Shown: positions 10,065-19,254, counted from the stretch's first letter. The stretch is 64,000 bases of DNA from Paraburkholderia phenazinium (GCF_900100735.1 NZ_FNCJ01000002.1:372001-436000); one strand, 5' to 3'. Program-made: numbers and translations. Notes: generated by a model from the sequence alone, not told the origin.

Positions 10065-10988
10065 ATGTATTTCGATAAGCTAAGTAACGATGAGTGGTCG
10101 CTGCTTCAACCCTTGATTCAGGACGCCGCCGCTTACCGCTTGAACCGCCGGGGACGGCCGCGCGCGGAACTGCGCGTCGTGGTCAACGCCGTCCTGTGGG
10201 TGATGACCACGGGCGAGCCGTGGTCCAGGCTTCCCTGCGAATATCCTTCCGTTCCAACTTGCCGGTGCCGTTTCGAGGAGTGGCGCGCGAACGGCACACT
10301 TTCGGCGCTGGTCGCCGTGTTATCGCAGCACGGGCGGACGTTTGCCTTTGTCCCGACAACGTCTTCCCCTTACCCAGGCCGCGCGGCCCCGCAAAGTCCG
10401 CGGTTTTTCCGCAATGACGGCGCCCCTCAGGTGCTCTGGAAGAGCGCGGAGGCATGGCAGAGCGCCCCCGGCACGATGGAGCGGGTGCGCGAGACGACGC
10501 CATTTACGGAGATTGCGCGGCGACTTTCGGGAGGGGAGAACAACCCGCACATCGCGCTCGAGGGGGAGCCGATCGCGCAGGAGGACCAGGCGCTGCAAGC
10601 GGGCCGCAACGGATTTTCACCGTGGATGGGCCTGCTCTCACGTGGCAAACAGGTGTCAGACGCGAGAGGCTACGTGATATACGCCGCTGCCGATACGCTT
10701 GCGGACGGCTCGTTTCGCGGCTGGGCAGATATCGTGAAGGACGGGCGGCGTGTCGTGCGTTCGGGGCTCATCGGTCCGCCTTTCGTCAAAGCCGAGGCCG
10801 GTCAACAGTATGCGCTGGGTTGGGCCCGCAAATGGATCGATCAGCACTGCCCGGTCCCGACAATCACAGAGACCTTAAAAGCCAGCCCCGTATTGAAAGC
10901 GTTACCGCTTTCTCAACCGGCAGCGAAAGTCCACGTGAACCTTGAGCAGGATGATTTTTTTCACGAAGACATTAAGTTGCAGTGCTAA
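10065..10988 (+). CDS. DUF4096 (transposase N-terminal-like) protein with extra C-terminal domain
   Basis: Protein of 307 residues. Residues 1-80 match the IS5-type transposase N-terminal domain DUF4096: FDKLSNDEWSLLQPLIQD, ELRVVVNAVLWVMTTGEPWS and CRFEEWRANGTL. The DDE catalytic part of a transposase is absent. Instead there is a low-complexity Pro/Arg middle and a C-terminal domain (about 205-275) with RGYVIYAAADTLADGSFRGW, which resembles a small Burkholderia domain of unknown function. No terminal inverted repeats are visible, so this looks like a domesticated DNA-binding module rather than a mobile element. ATG 10065 is chosen for its GGAGA site; an in-frame ATG at 10020 lacks one. A 133-residue paralogue lies at 37195. 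Confidence 0.7.
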   Translation: MYFDKLSNDEWSLLQPLIQDAAAYRLNRRGRPRAELRVVVNAVLWVMTTGEPWSRLPCEYPSVPTCRCRFEEWRANGTLSALVAVLSQHGRTFAFVPTTSSPYPGRAAPQSPRFFRNDGAPQVLWKSAEAWQSAPGTMERVRETTPFTEIARRLSGGENNPHIALEGEPIAQEDQALQAGRNGFSPWMGLLSRGKQVSDARGYVIYAAADTLADGSFRGWADIVKDGRRVVRSGLIGPPFVKAEAGQQYALGWARKWIDQHCPVPTITETLKASPVLKALPLSQPAAKVHVNLEQDDFFHEDIKLQC

Positions 10989-11043
10989 TTAAGTATACAA
11001 GGTGCACGGCCGTCGGGATCGGCATGGATGAGAGCGAGTGTGC

Positions 11044-12255
11044 CTACTCCCATCCCTGATTCCCGGCTGGCTGCACCGAATTGCCGTAACCGGCGGGGTA
11101 CGGCCGCCGCAGTTCTGGCGGCGTGTACATCTGGTCATCATATGCCGGATTGGCAGGCGGGCGGCCCACAACGACGACCTGCTGCGCCGTAGCTTGAGCG
11201 GGCGGCCGAGGTACGTAGGCGGACTGCGCGTAAGCCCGTTGGTACTGAGCGGGCGGGTACTGCGCAGGCGCGTACTGGTTAGCCTGATAGGTTCGAGGCG
11301 GCGGGGGCGGCGGCGCGTATTCCCGCCCGGCGTACCCCCCTGAATCCTGCGACTCTGTCGACGCCGGGTTATAGGCCGGCGCCGCCGCGTATTGCTGGGG
11401 CTGCCGATACTGCGGCGCCGCCCGCTGAGCGTTTTGCGAATCGCGGCTCTGCGTCGCCTGCGCATCGTCGTCATTGGCCGGTTTTTCGTCAGGCAATGAC
11501 GTCACGGCTTGCGTCGGAATCAGGATCGGCGGTTCGGACTCGGTGGCAAACCGTTGCGACGGCGTAGCCCGCGGCGAAACCTGCTTCAGAGGCACAGGTT
11601 GCACTTCGGGCCGCTTAGGCGGCGCGACTTGCACCGAAGCCTGCTTCAACGACGCGACCGGCGCAGAGACCCGCCTCGGCGGCAGCGGCTCGACTTGCGC
11701 GTAAACATGCTTCTGCGGCAGGGGTGCGATTTGCGCGGGAACGCGCTTCAGCGGCGCGGGCTCGGCCTGTGTAACGACCTGCCTGGACGGTGCAGCTCGC
11801 GCAGCAGCAAGCCGCTTCGGCGATGCGACCGGCGCGGCCACTTGCTTCGCCGGTGCGGCCGGCGCGGCTACTGGCCTCAGCGACGCGGCTTGCGCTACCG
11901 GCCGCCTTGGCGGCGCAACCCGCTCGGCAACCGGCTTCGGCGATGCGGGCCTGGCCTCTGCGGCAAGCTGCTTCTGCGGATGCTTCACTTCGTCATCCAG
12001 GGTCGCATAGGATTTCGAGTCTTCCCTGGCGCGCGCGTTATAGCCGATGAAATACGCGTAGCGCAGGTCCTTCAGGTGCGATTGATTGTCGGCGTCGGCG
12101 GAGATGCGTTCTTCGCCGGGATCGAGAGAGGCGTCGATGTTCGAATCTTCGTACGCCGAGACTGCAGCATCAGCGGCACGGGCGGATTCGGGATGCAGGG
12201 CGCCCACAGAAGACATCAGCGCGGCGGCCACCGCGGCGAGCACTTTTTTTTCCAT
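11044..12255 (-). CDS. Exported Pro/Ala-rich repeat protein
   Basis: Predicted periplasmic or envelope protein of 403 residues with a signal peptide (KKVLAAVAAALMSSVGAL, cleavage near SARA). After a short globular-looking segment (about 28-95) comes a long stretch (about 97-240) of imperfect 11-14 residue units rich in Pro, Ala, Val and a Lys/Arg. The tail is rich in Gln, Tyr, Pro and Ala, including PPPPPP. The composition suggests an extended periplasm-spanning or peptidoglycan-associated protein. I do not recognise a catalytic domain. The monotonous repeat coding makes the opposite strand open too; codon use and the signal peptide support the minus strand. Confidence 0.7.
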   Translation of the reverse strand: MEKKVLAAVAAALMSSVGALHPESARAADAAVSAYEDSNIDASLDPGEERISADADNQSHLKDLRYAYFIGYNARAREDSKSYATLDDEVKHPQKQLAAEARPASPKPVAERVAPPRRPVAQAASLRPVAAPAAPAKQVAAPVASPKRLAAARAAPSRQVVTQAEPAPLKRVPAQIAPLPQKHVYAQVEPLPPRRVSAPVASLKQASVQVAPPKRPEVQPVPLKQVSPRATPSQRFATESEPPILIPTQAVTSLPDEKPANDDDAQATQSRDSQNAQRAAPQYRQPQQYAAAPAYNPASTESQDSGGYAGREYAPPPPPPRTYQANQYAPAQYPPAQYQRAYAQSAYVPRPPAQATAQQVVVVGRPPANPAYDDQMYTPPELRRPYPAGYGNSVQPAGNQGWE

Positions 12256-12676
12256 TCTTTCACCTCGGGATTCCGTGCGACAGTCCGCGTAGGATTCTCC
12301 AATCGCCGGATCGGATTTTCAGTCGCGCATCCGGGATATCGACTCTTTTTAGCACGTCCTGAAGGTCCCAGGATAGTGTTTCCGGGTATAACCCAGGCGA
12401 AAGACTATATGCAGGACAACCATAGCGGCAGCGACGTTGCCGGTCCGGAAATTTTTGCCTGTTCCGGCGGCCATGGCGGGCGTCCGGCACGCTGACGCGG
12501 GGAAGTCACCGATCTGTTTGAAGTGCCTTTCAATTTCGTTTTTTGTCACCGCCCCGGCCTGGACCGCCCATTCGCAATGGCTGGCCCAGTTTCTGGTGTT
12601 GCTCGGCACCAGGATCGCGCTCCAGGTATGAAGTCTCAGAGGGGGCGCCCACTCGGTCTGAGTCGACGGAAGCTGT
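12256..12676. other. Intergenic region, no supported gene
   Basis: Gap upstream of the Pro/Ala-rich protein gene and downstream of the small membrane protein gene. Overlapping short frames exist on both strands but none has a ribosome site or a recognisable product. The promoter of the Pro/Ala-rich gene must lie here. Confidence 0.35.
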
Positions 12677-13201
12677 CTACGATGCGGCCGCATCGCCGGC
12701 AAAACCCCACGCCACCGTGGGCCGGCGACGCATCAGCAAATAGAACGCGACAAAGTGCGTGATCATCAGCAGGGGTACGTAGAGGATGGGGACCGCGTAG
12801 GTGGCCCCCAGTTGTCCCGCCATCGCAGGAAGGCCGATCCGAGTCGCGTGGTAATAGTCGACGATGATATCGGCCGCCCCCACGAGATTGAAGGCGCACA
12901 CGAGAAACCAGAAGAGCGGACGTATCCTGACGCTGAGCAGCGCCAGGATGGCCAGCACGCCGGTTGCGAAGTCGCCATAAGCGGCGAACTGGGCGAAGCT
13001 GGCTGGCAGACTGGGTCCGACGACGCCAGGAAGGATGAAGACGAGCCCGAAGAAGCGGAAGCTGTGCAGCGTAGCGATGGCGCGTTGCGCGTCGATACGC
13101 TCCATCGACTTAAGCTTGGGCAGCACGTACACGACGAAGCAAGGCAGCCACGCGACATAGCCAAGAACGAGGTGGATCCGGAAGACGGTTTCAGGTGACA
13201 T
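12677..13201 (-). CDS. Four-to-five-helix membrane protein of unknown function
   Basis: Inner-membrane protein of 174 residues with about five hydrophobic segments (near 7-27, 48-68, 75-92, 95-115 and 135-160). I do not recognise the family and no catalytic motif is visible. It is divergent from the LysR regulator at 13325 with a 123-base gap, the usual layout of a LysR gene and its target, so it is probably controlled by that regulator. That is inference. Confidence 0.7.
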   Translation of the reverse strand: MSPETVFRIHLVLGYVAWLPCFVVYVLPKLKSMERIDAQRAIATLHSFRFFGLVFILPGVVGPSLPASFAQFAAYGDFATGVLAILALLSVRIRPLFWFLVCAFNLVGAADIIVDYYHATRIGLPAMAGQLGATYAVPILYVPLLMITHFVAFYLLMRRRPTVAWGFAGDAAAS

Positions 13202-13324
13202 TGCGGAACTCCTGGCAGGGGGCTATCGGTGTCGAGGGGCGCGAGATTCGCGGGATTCCTGATTCACAAGCCGATTTTAGGAGCGCTTTCAACGAGTGAC
13301 TATTCGCGATAATATTGACGGGTT

Positions 13325-14293
13325 ATGAAGCAAAACTTCACAGTCCGGCAAGGCGCGCTCGACGGTGTCGAGGCGTTCCTGAGCATTGCCCAGCACCGCA
13401 GTTTTCGTAGAGCGGCTGCGGAACTCGGCGTGACGCCTTCGGCGATCAGCCAGACGGTACGCGTGCTCGAGGCGCGCATCGGCGCGGCGCTCTTCGTACG
13501 CACAACGCGGAGTGTCGGACTCACCGAAGCCGGCGAACGGTTCCTTTCGCGAGCAAAGCCGGCCTTTGCAGAACTCGTTGCCGCAAGCGAGGTCGCGCGC
13601 GAGCTCGGGCAGCGACCGGCCGGACTATTGCGGCTCGCGGTACCGAGCGCGGTAGTGCCGATCGTGTTGCAGCCACTGATCGCATCCTTCTGCCGGGCCT
13701 ATCCCGAGGTAGTGGTCGAGATCGCCGCAAGCGCGGAGTTGGTCGACCTCGCGGCCGAAGGGTTTGACGCCGGCATCCGGCTAGGCCAGTTCATCGCGGC
13801 CGACATGGTCGCGGTGCGACTGACGCCGCCGTTCCCGTTAGAGGTGGTTTGCAGTCCAGACTATCTGCGTGGACGAAGCCGGCCGGAGCGCATCGACGAT
13901 CTGCGTGACCACGCCTGCCTGCGTATGCGCCGCTCGAACGGGGCGATCGCTTCCTGGCCCTTTGTCGATGGCAAGAAGGCCGTTGAGGCAATCGTCTCCG
14001 GGCCGCTAATCGCGCAAGACTATCCCACGCTCCTCGGAGCAGCGATTCAAGGTGTGGGACTTGCACAGGTGCCCGGCCCGTTTGCTGCAGCGCCGATTGC
14101 TGACGGCCGATTGCAGGCGCTGCTGACACCTTTCGCCGTCACAACGCCAGGGGTTTTTCTATACCACTCAGGCAGACACCAGGTCTTGCCGAAACTGCGC
14201 GCCTTCATCGACCACGTTAGATACCAGAGCGCTGACGCCGCAGGTGAGGGAAAAGTTGCACGGAGGTCGCGGGAGAGCGATCGTGCTAAGTAG
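13325..14293 (+). CDS. LysR-family transcriptional regulator
   Basis: LysR regulator of 322 residues. The N-terminal winged helix-turn-helix (about 10-70) reads LDGVEAFLSIAQHRSFRRAA and LGVTPSAISQTVRVLEARIG. The C-terminal effector domain (about 98-305) starts at GLLRLAVPSAVVPIVLQPLI. It belongs to the CrgA-like branch by the HTH and the late VFLYHSGRHQVLPKLRAFID. The divergent membrane protein gene is a likely target. It ends overlapping by 8 bases with the convergent LysR gene at 14286. Confidence 0.9.
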   Translation: MKQNFTVRQGALDGVEAFLSIAQHRSFRRAAAELGVTPSAISQTVRVLEARIGAALFVRTTRSVGLTEAGERFLSRAKPAFAELVAASEVARELGQRPAGLLRLAVPSAVVPIVLQPLIASFCRAYPEVVVEIAASAELVDLAAEGFDAGIRLGQFIAADMVAVRLTPPFPLEVVCSPDYLRGRSRPERIDDLRDHACLRMRRSNGAIASWPFVDGKKAVEAIVSGPLIAQDYPTLLGAAIQGVGLAQVPGPFAAAPIADGRLQALLTPFAVTTPGVFLYHSGRHQVLPKLRAFIDHVRYQSADAAGEGKVARRSRESDRAK

Positions 14294-15245
14294 CACTCGT
14301 CAAAGCGACGACAAAATCAAGAAATACCCGTGTTTTGGCCGGCACCTGGTGCCGCGACGGATGGTATGCATAGAGCGGGAAGCGCTCATCCGGCCAGTCC
14401 GGGAACAGGTTGACGAGCCGTCCCTCGCGGATCAGGTGTTCGGCTCCGAGCAGAAGCATCTGCGCGACGCCGGAGCCTGCCAGACACGCGTTGAGCAGTG
14501 CGCTCGGATCATTCACCGTAAGCCGTCCATTCGTTTCGACAACAAGCTTTTTGCGCTTGCGATGAAACTCCCACGGATACGGCTTTCCGGTTTCCGGGTT
14601 CCTGAATTCCAGGCATCTGTGGTCCCCGCGACCCAGCTCTTGAGGCTCCGCCGGCCGCCCCCGGCGAGCGAGGTACAAGGGGGATGCGACCGTGACAACC
14701 GCGGTGTCAAGAAGCTTTCGCGCAATCAGACTGGATGAGCGAGGTTCGCCAAAGCGCAAGGCCAGATCGAAGCCGTCCATGATGAGGTCGCCGAGTTGAT
14801 CTCGTGCAATGAGTTCGAGTTCAAGCTCAGGATGCACATCCATGAATTTGTCGAGCCTCGGGCCCAGAATGAGTCGCGAAAAAACCGGATCAAGATTGAT
14901 GCGCAGCTTCCCGCGCACGGCCGCGGCGCCTCCTGCCGCGGCTGCGGCCGCTTCCTCCATTCCCCTCAAGTGCGGCATGACCTGCTCGTAGAACCGCCGG
15001 CCCTCTTCAGTCAGGGAAACGGAGCGGGTGGTCCGATTGAAGAGCCGTATTTTCAGCCGCTTTTCGAGCCGGGCGATCGCCCGGCTAACCCCCGGTGGCG
15101 ACATATCCATCAGTTCGGACGCAGCGGCGAACGTCCCCGCATCGACGACGGCAGCAAATACGCTGATACCGCTAGAGAGATTCTCGCTGGACGATCTCAT
15201 TTGGCTGGCCATGGACAGTGCATCAATCACAGCACTATGACTCAT
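14286..15245 (-). CDS. LysR-family transcriptional regulator beside NmrA gene
   Basis: LysR regulator of up to 319 residues. The HTH shows SGISVFAAVVDAGTFAAAS and MSPPGVSRAIARLEKRLKI; the effector domain begins at KLRINLDPVFSRLILGPRL. Starts at 15245, 15212 or 15200 are all possible; the HTH would be complete from any of them. It is divergent from the NmrA-like gene at 15357, its probable target. A dyad-symmetric site covers the first start codon (15238-15261), which suggests autoregulation, or that translation really begins downstream. Confidence 0.88.
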   Translation of the reverse strand: MSHSAVIDALSMASQMRSSSENLSSGISVFAAVVDAGTFAAASELMDMSPPGVSRAIARLEKRLKIRLFNRTTRSVSLTEEGRRFYEQVMPHLRGMEEAAAAAAGGAAAVRGKLRINLDPVFSRLILGPRLDKFMDVHPELELELIARDQLGDLIMDGFDLALRFGEPRSSSLIARKLLDTAVVTVASPLYLARRGRPAEPQELGRGDHRCLEFRNPETGKPYPWEFHRKRKKLVVETNGRLTVNDPSALLNACLAGSGVAQMLLLGAEHLIREGRLVNLFPDWPDERFPLYAYHPSRHQVPAKTRVFLDFVVALTSAT

Positions 15246-15261
15246 TAGTAACTATCAGTCA
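15238..15261. promoter_or_regulatory. Dyad-symmetric candidate LysR operator
   Basis: The sequence has outer arms TGACT/AGTCA and inner arms TAGT-a-ACTA, an almost perfect palindrome with the AT-rich, TnA-like form of LysR sites. It sits between the divergent LysR (14286-15245) and NmrA-like (15357) genes and overlaps the first LysR start codon. Confidence 0.5.
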
Positions 15262-15356
15262 TTTAATAAGTGCCATTCATGCCATTTAGTTTCTCCTCGC
15301 GCTTGCCCACAATGCATCTCAACGGTTCACATCCCTCTACGCAAGGAGAAACTGCA

Positions 15357-16223
15357 ATGTATGCAATCACAGGAATAACAGGAAAGGTCGGCGGTGCGCT
15401 GGCGCGCACGTTGCTCGCAGCGGGCCAGCCGGTACGCGCGGTGGTTCGCGATGCCGCTCGGGCACGTTCGTGGGCCGAGCGCGGGTGCGAAGTGGTGACA
15501 GCCGACATGGACGATGCGGCGTCCCTTACCGCCGCTTTCGAGGGCGCGCAAGGCGTCTTTATTCTGCCGCCGTCCGAGTTCGATCCGTCGCCGGGCTTTC
15601 CCGAGGCACGTGTTGTGATTGAGGCCGTGCGCAGGGCGCTTCAGTCGGCGGCGCCTGGCAAGGTTGTCTGTCTGTCGACGATCGGCGCGCAGGCCACCGA
15701 GACCAATCTGCTCACGCAACGTACGCTGATGGAGCAGGCGCTGCGCGAGTTAGCGATGCCCGTGACCTTCCTGCGTCCTGGCTGGTTCATGGAAAACGCC
15801 GCATGGGACGTTGCGCCCGCCCGGGACTCCGGGATGATCGCCAGCTTTCTGCAGCCGCTCGACAAGGCCGTGCCGATGGTCGCGACCGCGGACGTGGGCC
15901 GGGTTGCTGCGCAACTGCTTCAACAAACCTGGCACGGCGTGCGGGTTGTCGAACTGGAGGGGCCGCAACGTGTGAGCCCGAACGATCTGGCCGAGGCGTT
16001 TGCCCAGGTGCTCGGTCATCCGGTTCGTGCGGAGGTGGTGAGGCGCGACACGTGGGAGGCGCTGTTCCGCTCCCAAGGGATGAAGGAGCCGTTGCCGCGG
16101 ATGCGCATGCTCGACGGGTTCAATGAAGGCTGGATCGCCTTCGAAGGCGAGGGCGCCGGCATCGTCAAGGGCGAAGTGGAACTGGAAGCCGTGGTGCGAG
16201 ATCTCGTCTCGCAGGCGGGCTAA
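15357..16223 (+). CDS. NmrA-like NAD(P)-binding protein
   Basis: Atypical short-chain dehydrogenase-fold protein of 288 residues, NmrA/HSCARG type. The dinucleotide site is near the start, YAITGITGKVGGALARTLL, followed by ADMDDAASLTAAFEGAQGVF and CLSTIGAQ, and FLRPGWFMEN. The family includes NADPH-dependent quinone oxidoreductases and redox-sensing regulators; which one cannot be told. The ATG at 15357 has an excellent AAGGAGA site 8 bases upstream, so the in-frame extension to 15270 is rejected. It probably answers to the divergent LysR regulator. Confidence 0.85.
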   Translation: MYAITGITGKVGGALARTLLAAGQPVRAVVRDAARARSWAERGCEVVTADMDDAASLTAAFEGAQGVFILPPSEFDPSPGFPEARVVIEAVRRALQSAAPGKVVCLSTIGAQATETNLLTQRTLMEQALRELAMPVTFLRPGWFMENAAWDVAPARDSGMIASFLQPLDKAVPMVATADVGRVAAQLLQQTWHGVRVVELEGPQRVSPNDLAEAFAQVLGHPVRAEVVRRDTWEALFRSQGMKEPLPRMRMLDGFNEGWIAFEGEGAGIVKGEVELEAVVRDLVSQAG

Positions 16224-16372
16224 CGAAGGCGCACCCGGCGACGCGTACAGGATGGCGCGTTGCCGGGTGCTTTGCGCTGATCGTTTCCTTCGCTTGGTGT
16301 GCCGTTGATCGAGGTGCGTGAGCGGGGACTGTATGCGCGCGCCTTCGATCGCGGTTCCAGTGGCTGATAGTC

Positions 16373-17323
16373 TCAGCCCTTAATGGTCCGCAGGAAGTCG
16401 AGCAGCGCCGCCGTGACCACTTCCGGCGCCTCCTGCTGTATCCAATGGCCGATGCCGGGGAGCAGTGCGCTGGAGACAAGGCCCGGCAAGCTCTCCGCCT
16501 GGGCAGCATAGGCATCGCGTCGCCAATGCACCACAGGGTCCCGTGCACCGCCGAGAAACATCGCCGGTTGGGTGATGCGTGCGCCGGCAAAGGCGCCGAG
16601 CAGCCACCAGTTCCGATCAAAGTTGCGATACCAGTCGAGCGGCGCACGAAAGCCCCGGGCGAACGCCGCTGTTTGCAGGCGTAGATCCTCCGCCGTCAGC
16701 CAATCCGGCAGCCCGGAGGGCGCCGCGAAGCTAGCCAGAAATCCGCTCTCGGCGACCATGCCGTTCCAGAGCGGATCGGGCACGGCGCCAGAGAGACCCC
16801 AGTAAATGCGGCGCAGGCTTTCTGCAGGATCAGCGTCAAGCTCCGCCTCGGCGCGGCCCCGCGGTTCGAACCAGAGCCAGTAGAAGCGCTCCCGCCCCCG
16901 GCCGTGCAGGGTCGCGAGCGGTGGCGAGGGAGTGCGGGGGATGAACGGAACCGACAGTCCAGCGACGCCAATAAACCGGTCGGGCCGCAGCATGGCTGCC
17001 GTCCAGGCGACGAGCGCGCCCCAATCGTGACCAACGATCACTGCTTGCGGATGCCCGAGCGTATCGAGCAAGCCGACCATGTCGCCCACCAGATGCAGAA
17101 TCGTAAAATCTTCGATCGCTTCCGGGGCGCTGCTGCCGCCATAGCCCCGCATATCCGGCGCGATCACACGATATCCCGCCTCGGCGAGCGCCGGCACCTG
17201 ATGGCGCCAGGAATGCCGCGACTCAGGGAAGCCGTGGCAGAGCAGGACGGGCATGCCGCTGCCGGCAAGGTCGGCTCGTAGCTCGATCCCGTTGGTGGCA
17301 AAGTCTCCAGTCTCGATTTGCAT
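16373..17323 (-). CDS. Epoxide hydrolase-like alpha/beta hydrolase
   Basis: Cytosolic alpha/beta-hydrolase of 316 residues. The oxyanion motif CHGFPESRHSWRHQ (residues 29-42), the DMRGYGGSS block and the nucleophile elbow VIVGHDWGALVAW with Asp100 match soluble epoxide hydrolases rather than serine esterases. The catalytic His is in GIGHWIQQEAPE near the C terminus, and a lid region lies between. The natural substrate is unknown; haloalkane or fluoroacetate dehalogenases share the fold. The ATG at 17323 (MQIETGDF) is preferred to an in-frame ATG 15 codons upstream. Confidence 0.85.
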   Translation of the reverse strand: MQIETGDFATNGIELRADLAGSGMPVLLCHGFPESRHSWRHQVPALAEAGYRVIAPDMRGYGGSSAPEAIEDFTILHLVGDMVGLLDTLGHPQAVIVGHDWGALVAWTAAMLRPDRFIGVAGLSVPFIPRTPSPPLATLHGRGRERFYWLWFEPRGRAEAELDADPAESLRRIYWGLSGAVPDPLWNGMVAESGFLASFAAPSGLPDWLTAEDLRLQTAAFARGFRAPLDWYRNFDRNWWLLGAFAGARITQPAMFLGGARDPVVHWRRDAYAAQAESLPGLVSSALLPGIGHWIQQEAPEVVTAALLDFLRTIKG

Positions 17324-17438
17324 CGCGCGGCACCTACGATCAGGGGAACGGTGAATGGGGTAATACAAAGCTGATTTTCCCCGCGCAGCGTAGCATTCTT
17401 TAATCCCCGGCGGCGTAGCGGTCTTGTTTGCCCTTAGC

Positions 17439-18143
17439 TCACCAGGGAACGACTCTTCCCAGATAGTCCAGGTAATGCAATCCGGAGCGCCCTTCGTAAG
17501 CCTCCATCGTGCTCAGCAGGTTCGGGATACTTTCCGCGATACTTAGACGCGCGTCAGGACCGCCCATGTCCGTTCTCACCCATCCAGGCGCCATCAATAG
17601 CAAGGTTCTCGCGTCGTCCCGGTGGCGCGCCGCAAAGCTGCGCATGAGCATGTTGAGCGCAGCCTTACTGGCCCGATAGACCTCGTAATTGCCATTCGTG
17701 TTGTTGGTGAGGCTACCCTGTCCAGACGACATGACACCGATTGTTCCAGCGGGCTGTACGAGGTCCTGAAACGCTTCGATTAGCCTCATCGGACTCAACG
17801 AGTTTGTCACCATCACGCGCACGAATTCCTCGGTCGAGATATCGGCGATCGTCTCAAGATCGTCGTTTTTGACGCCAGCATTCACAAAAAGAACATCCAG
17901 CCGTCGATCCATAAGACGGCCGTGTAGCGCGGCGACCTGGTCGGGAATCGTGATGTCCACTGCTTCAACTTCCAGCGCGCCTTGGGTGCCCGCCGAGAGT
18001 TGACGCAGCTTTTCTGTTGAACCCTCCCGTCCAGTGGCAATCACGCGCCAGCCACGCTTGAGGTATTCCTCGACCATTGCGAATCCGAGCCCGCGAGATG
18101 CTCCGATAAGGAGGACGGTTTTCTGCGCAGAGTTGTCTTGCAT
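17439..18143 (-). CDS. Short-chain dehydrogenase/reductase
   Basis: Classical SDR-fold protein of 234 residues. The cofactor motif LLIGASRGLGFAMVEEYL is at the N terminus, NAGV around residue 90, and the active-site YRASKAALNML follows a serine-rich SSGQGS strand. The C-terminal part is shorter than in full-length oxidoreductases and resembles the SDRs that appear beside LysR regulators. It is divergent from the LysR gene at 18295 with a 151-base gap that contains an interrupted inverted repeat (18182-18209, GAACGCGGC/GCCGCGCGTTC), so that regulator probably controls it. Confidence 0.85.
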   Translation of the reverse strand: MQDNSAQKTVLLIGASRGLGFAMVEEYLKRGWRVIATGREGSTEKLRQLSAGTQGALEVEAVDITIPDQVAALHGRLMDRRLDVLFVNAGVKNDDLETIADISTEEFVRVMVTNSLSPMRLIEAFQDLVQPAGTIGVMSSGQGSLTNNTNGNYEVYRASKAALNMLMRSFAARHRDDARTLLLMAPGWVRTDMGGPDARLSIAESIPNLLSTMEAYEGRSGLHYLDYLGRVVPW

Positions 18144-18294
18144 CGATAGCTCCCTGTAAGTGAGGCCCGTGAGACCCGATAGAACGCGGCTTTGAGGTGC
18201 CGCGCGTTCGTCATGAGCCGGTAAGTGGAATATATCGATGCGCTAGACATGGCGGAAGACGCAGCAGTTGCACTTATAACCTGCACCAGACGCC

Positions 18295-19254
18295 ATGTCT
18301 CGGCGGATGATGCTACGATCGGGCATGCCGGAACCCGACCTGAATTTACTCATTGCGCTCGACGTCTTGCTTGCCGATGGCAGCGTGGCCGGTGCTGCGC
18401 GTCGACTGGGACTGAGTGCTTCGGCAATGAGCCGAACCTTGACGCGGCTTCGCGAGGCGACCGGTGACCCGTTACTGGTTCGGGCGGGACGCCGTATGGT
18501 ATTGACGCCTCATGCGGAGGCGCTGCGTCAACGCACCCAGAATGCGGTTCATGAGGCGCGTGCCGTACTTCGTCCCTCAACGACGGAAGCGGATTTTTCA
18601 ACGCTGCAGCGAACCTTGACGATTCGCGCCAACGACGGTTTTGTGGAGGGCTTCGGCGCTTCACTGATCGCCGCGGTCACCGCGGTTGCGCCACTCGTGC
18701 GTTTGCGTTTTGCGCCCAAGCTTGAGAAGACGGCGGCGTATCTGCGCGACGGCTCCGCTGATCTTGAGATCGGTGTTCTAGGCGAGATGGGGCCGGAGGT
18801 CCGCGTGCAGGCATTATTCCGGGATCGCTTTCTGGGTGCGGTGAGACAGGGCCATCCACTCGCGATGGAGCGCGAGGTGACGGCCGAACGGTACACCGCG
18901 TTCGGCCATGTGGTCGCTTCACGACGCGGTCGCACCAGTGGACCGGTTGATGAGGCGCTCGCCGCTTTAGGACTAGAGCGAACGATTGTCGCCGTCGTTC
19001 CGAGTTTTCCCGCCGCGCTCGCTGTTGCGCGAGCCTCCGACTTGATCGCGCTCGTGCCTGCGTCTCTTCTGCGTAGCCAGTCCGAACAGCAGGAATTGCC
19101 CACATCCGCCACCACTCATGCCTTCGAGCTTCCCGTGACCACCGGGGAGATTACGATCTCGCAGATGTGGCATCCTCGTTTAGAAGTCGATCCTGTTCAT
19201 CGTTGGCTCCGCCAACTGACGCTAGCGGTATGCCGGGAACGTCTGCGTCTCTGA
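18295..19254 (+). CDS. LysR-family transcriptional regulator
   Basis: LysR regulator of up to 319 residues with HTH PDLNLLIALDVLLADGSVAG and LGLSASAMSRTLTRLREATG, and an effector domain starting near LTIRANDGFVEGF. By its PDLNLLIALD start it fits the NodD/PcpR-like branch. Translation may begin at 18325 (MPEPDLN) instead of 18295; neither has a good ribosome site. The divergent SDR gene at 17439-18143 is the likely target. Confidence 0.88.
   Translation: MSRRMMLRSGMPEPDLNLLIALDVLLADGSVAGAARRLGLSASAMSRTLTRLREATGDPLLVRAGRRMVLTPHAEALRQRTQNAVHEARAVLRPSTTEADFSTLQRTLTIRANDGFVEGFGASLIAAVTAVAPLVRLRFAPKLEKTAAYLRDGSADLEIGVLGEMGPEVRVQALFRDRFLGAVRQGHPLAMEREVTAERYTAFGHVVASRRGRTSGPVDEALAALGLERTIVAVVPSFPAALAVARASDLIALVPASLLRSQSEQQELPTSATTHAFELPVTTGEITISQMWHPRLEVDPVHRWLRQLTLAVCRERLRL

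Noticed and set aside
10065..10988. Active IS5-type insertion sequence
   Set aside because: Only the N-terminal DUF4096 domain is present, with no DDE catalytic domain and no terminal inverted repeats or target duplication seen.
11509..12495. Plus-strand Arg-rich frame opposite the Pro/Ala-rich protein
   Set aside because: Its composition is the complement of the repeat codons. It lacks a signal peptide or recognisable domain, whereas the minus strand has both a signal peptide and a start site.
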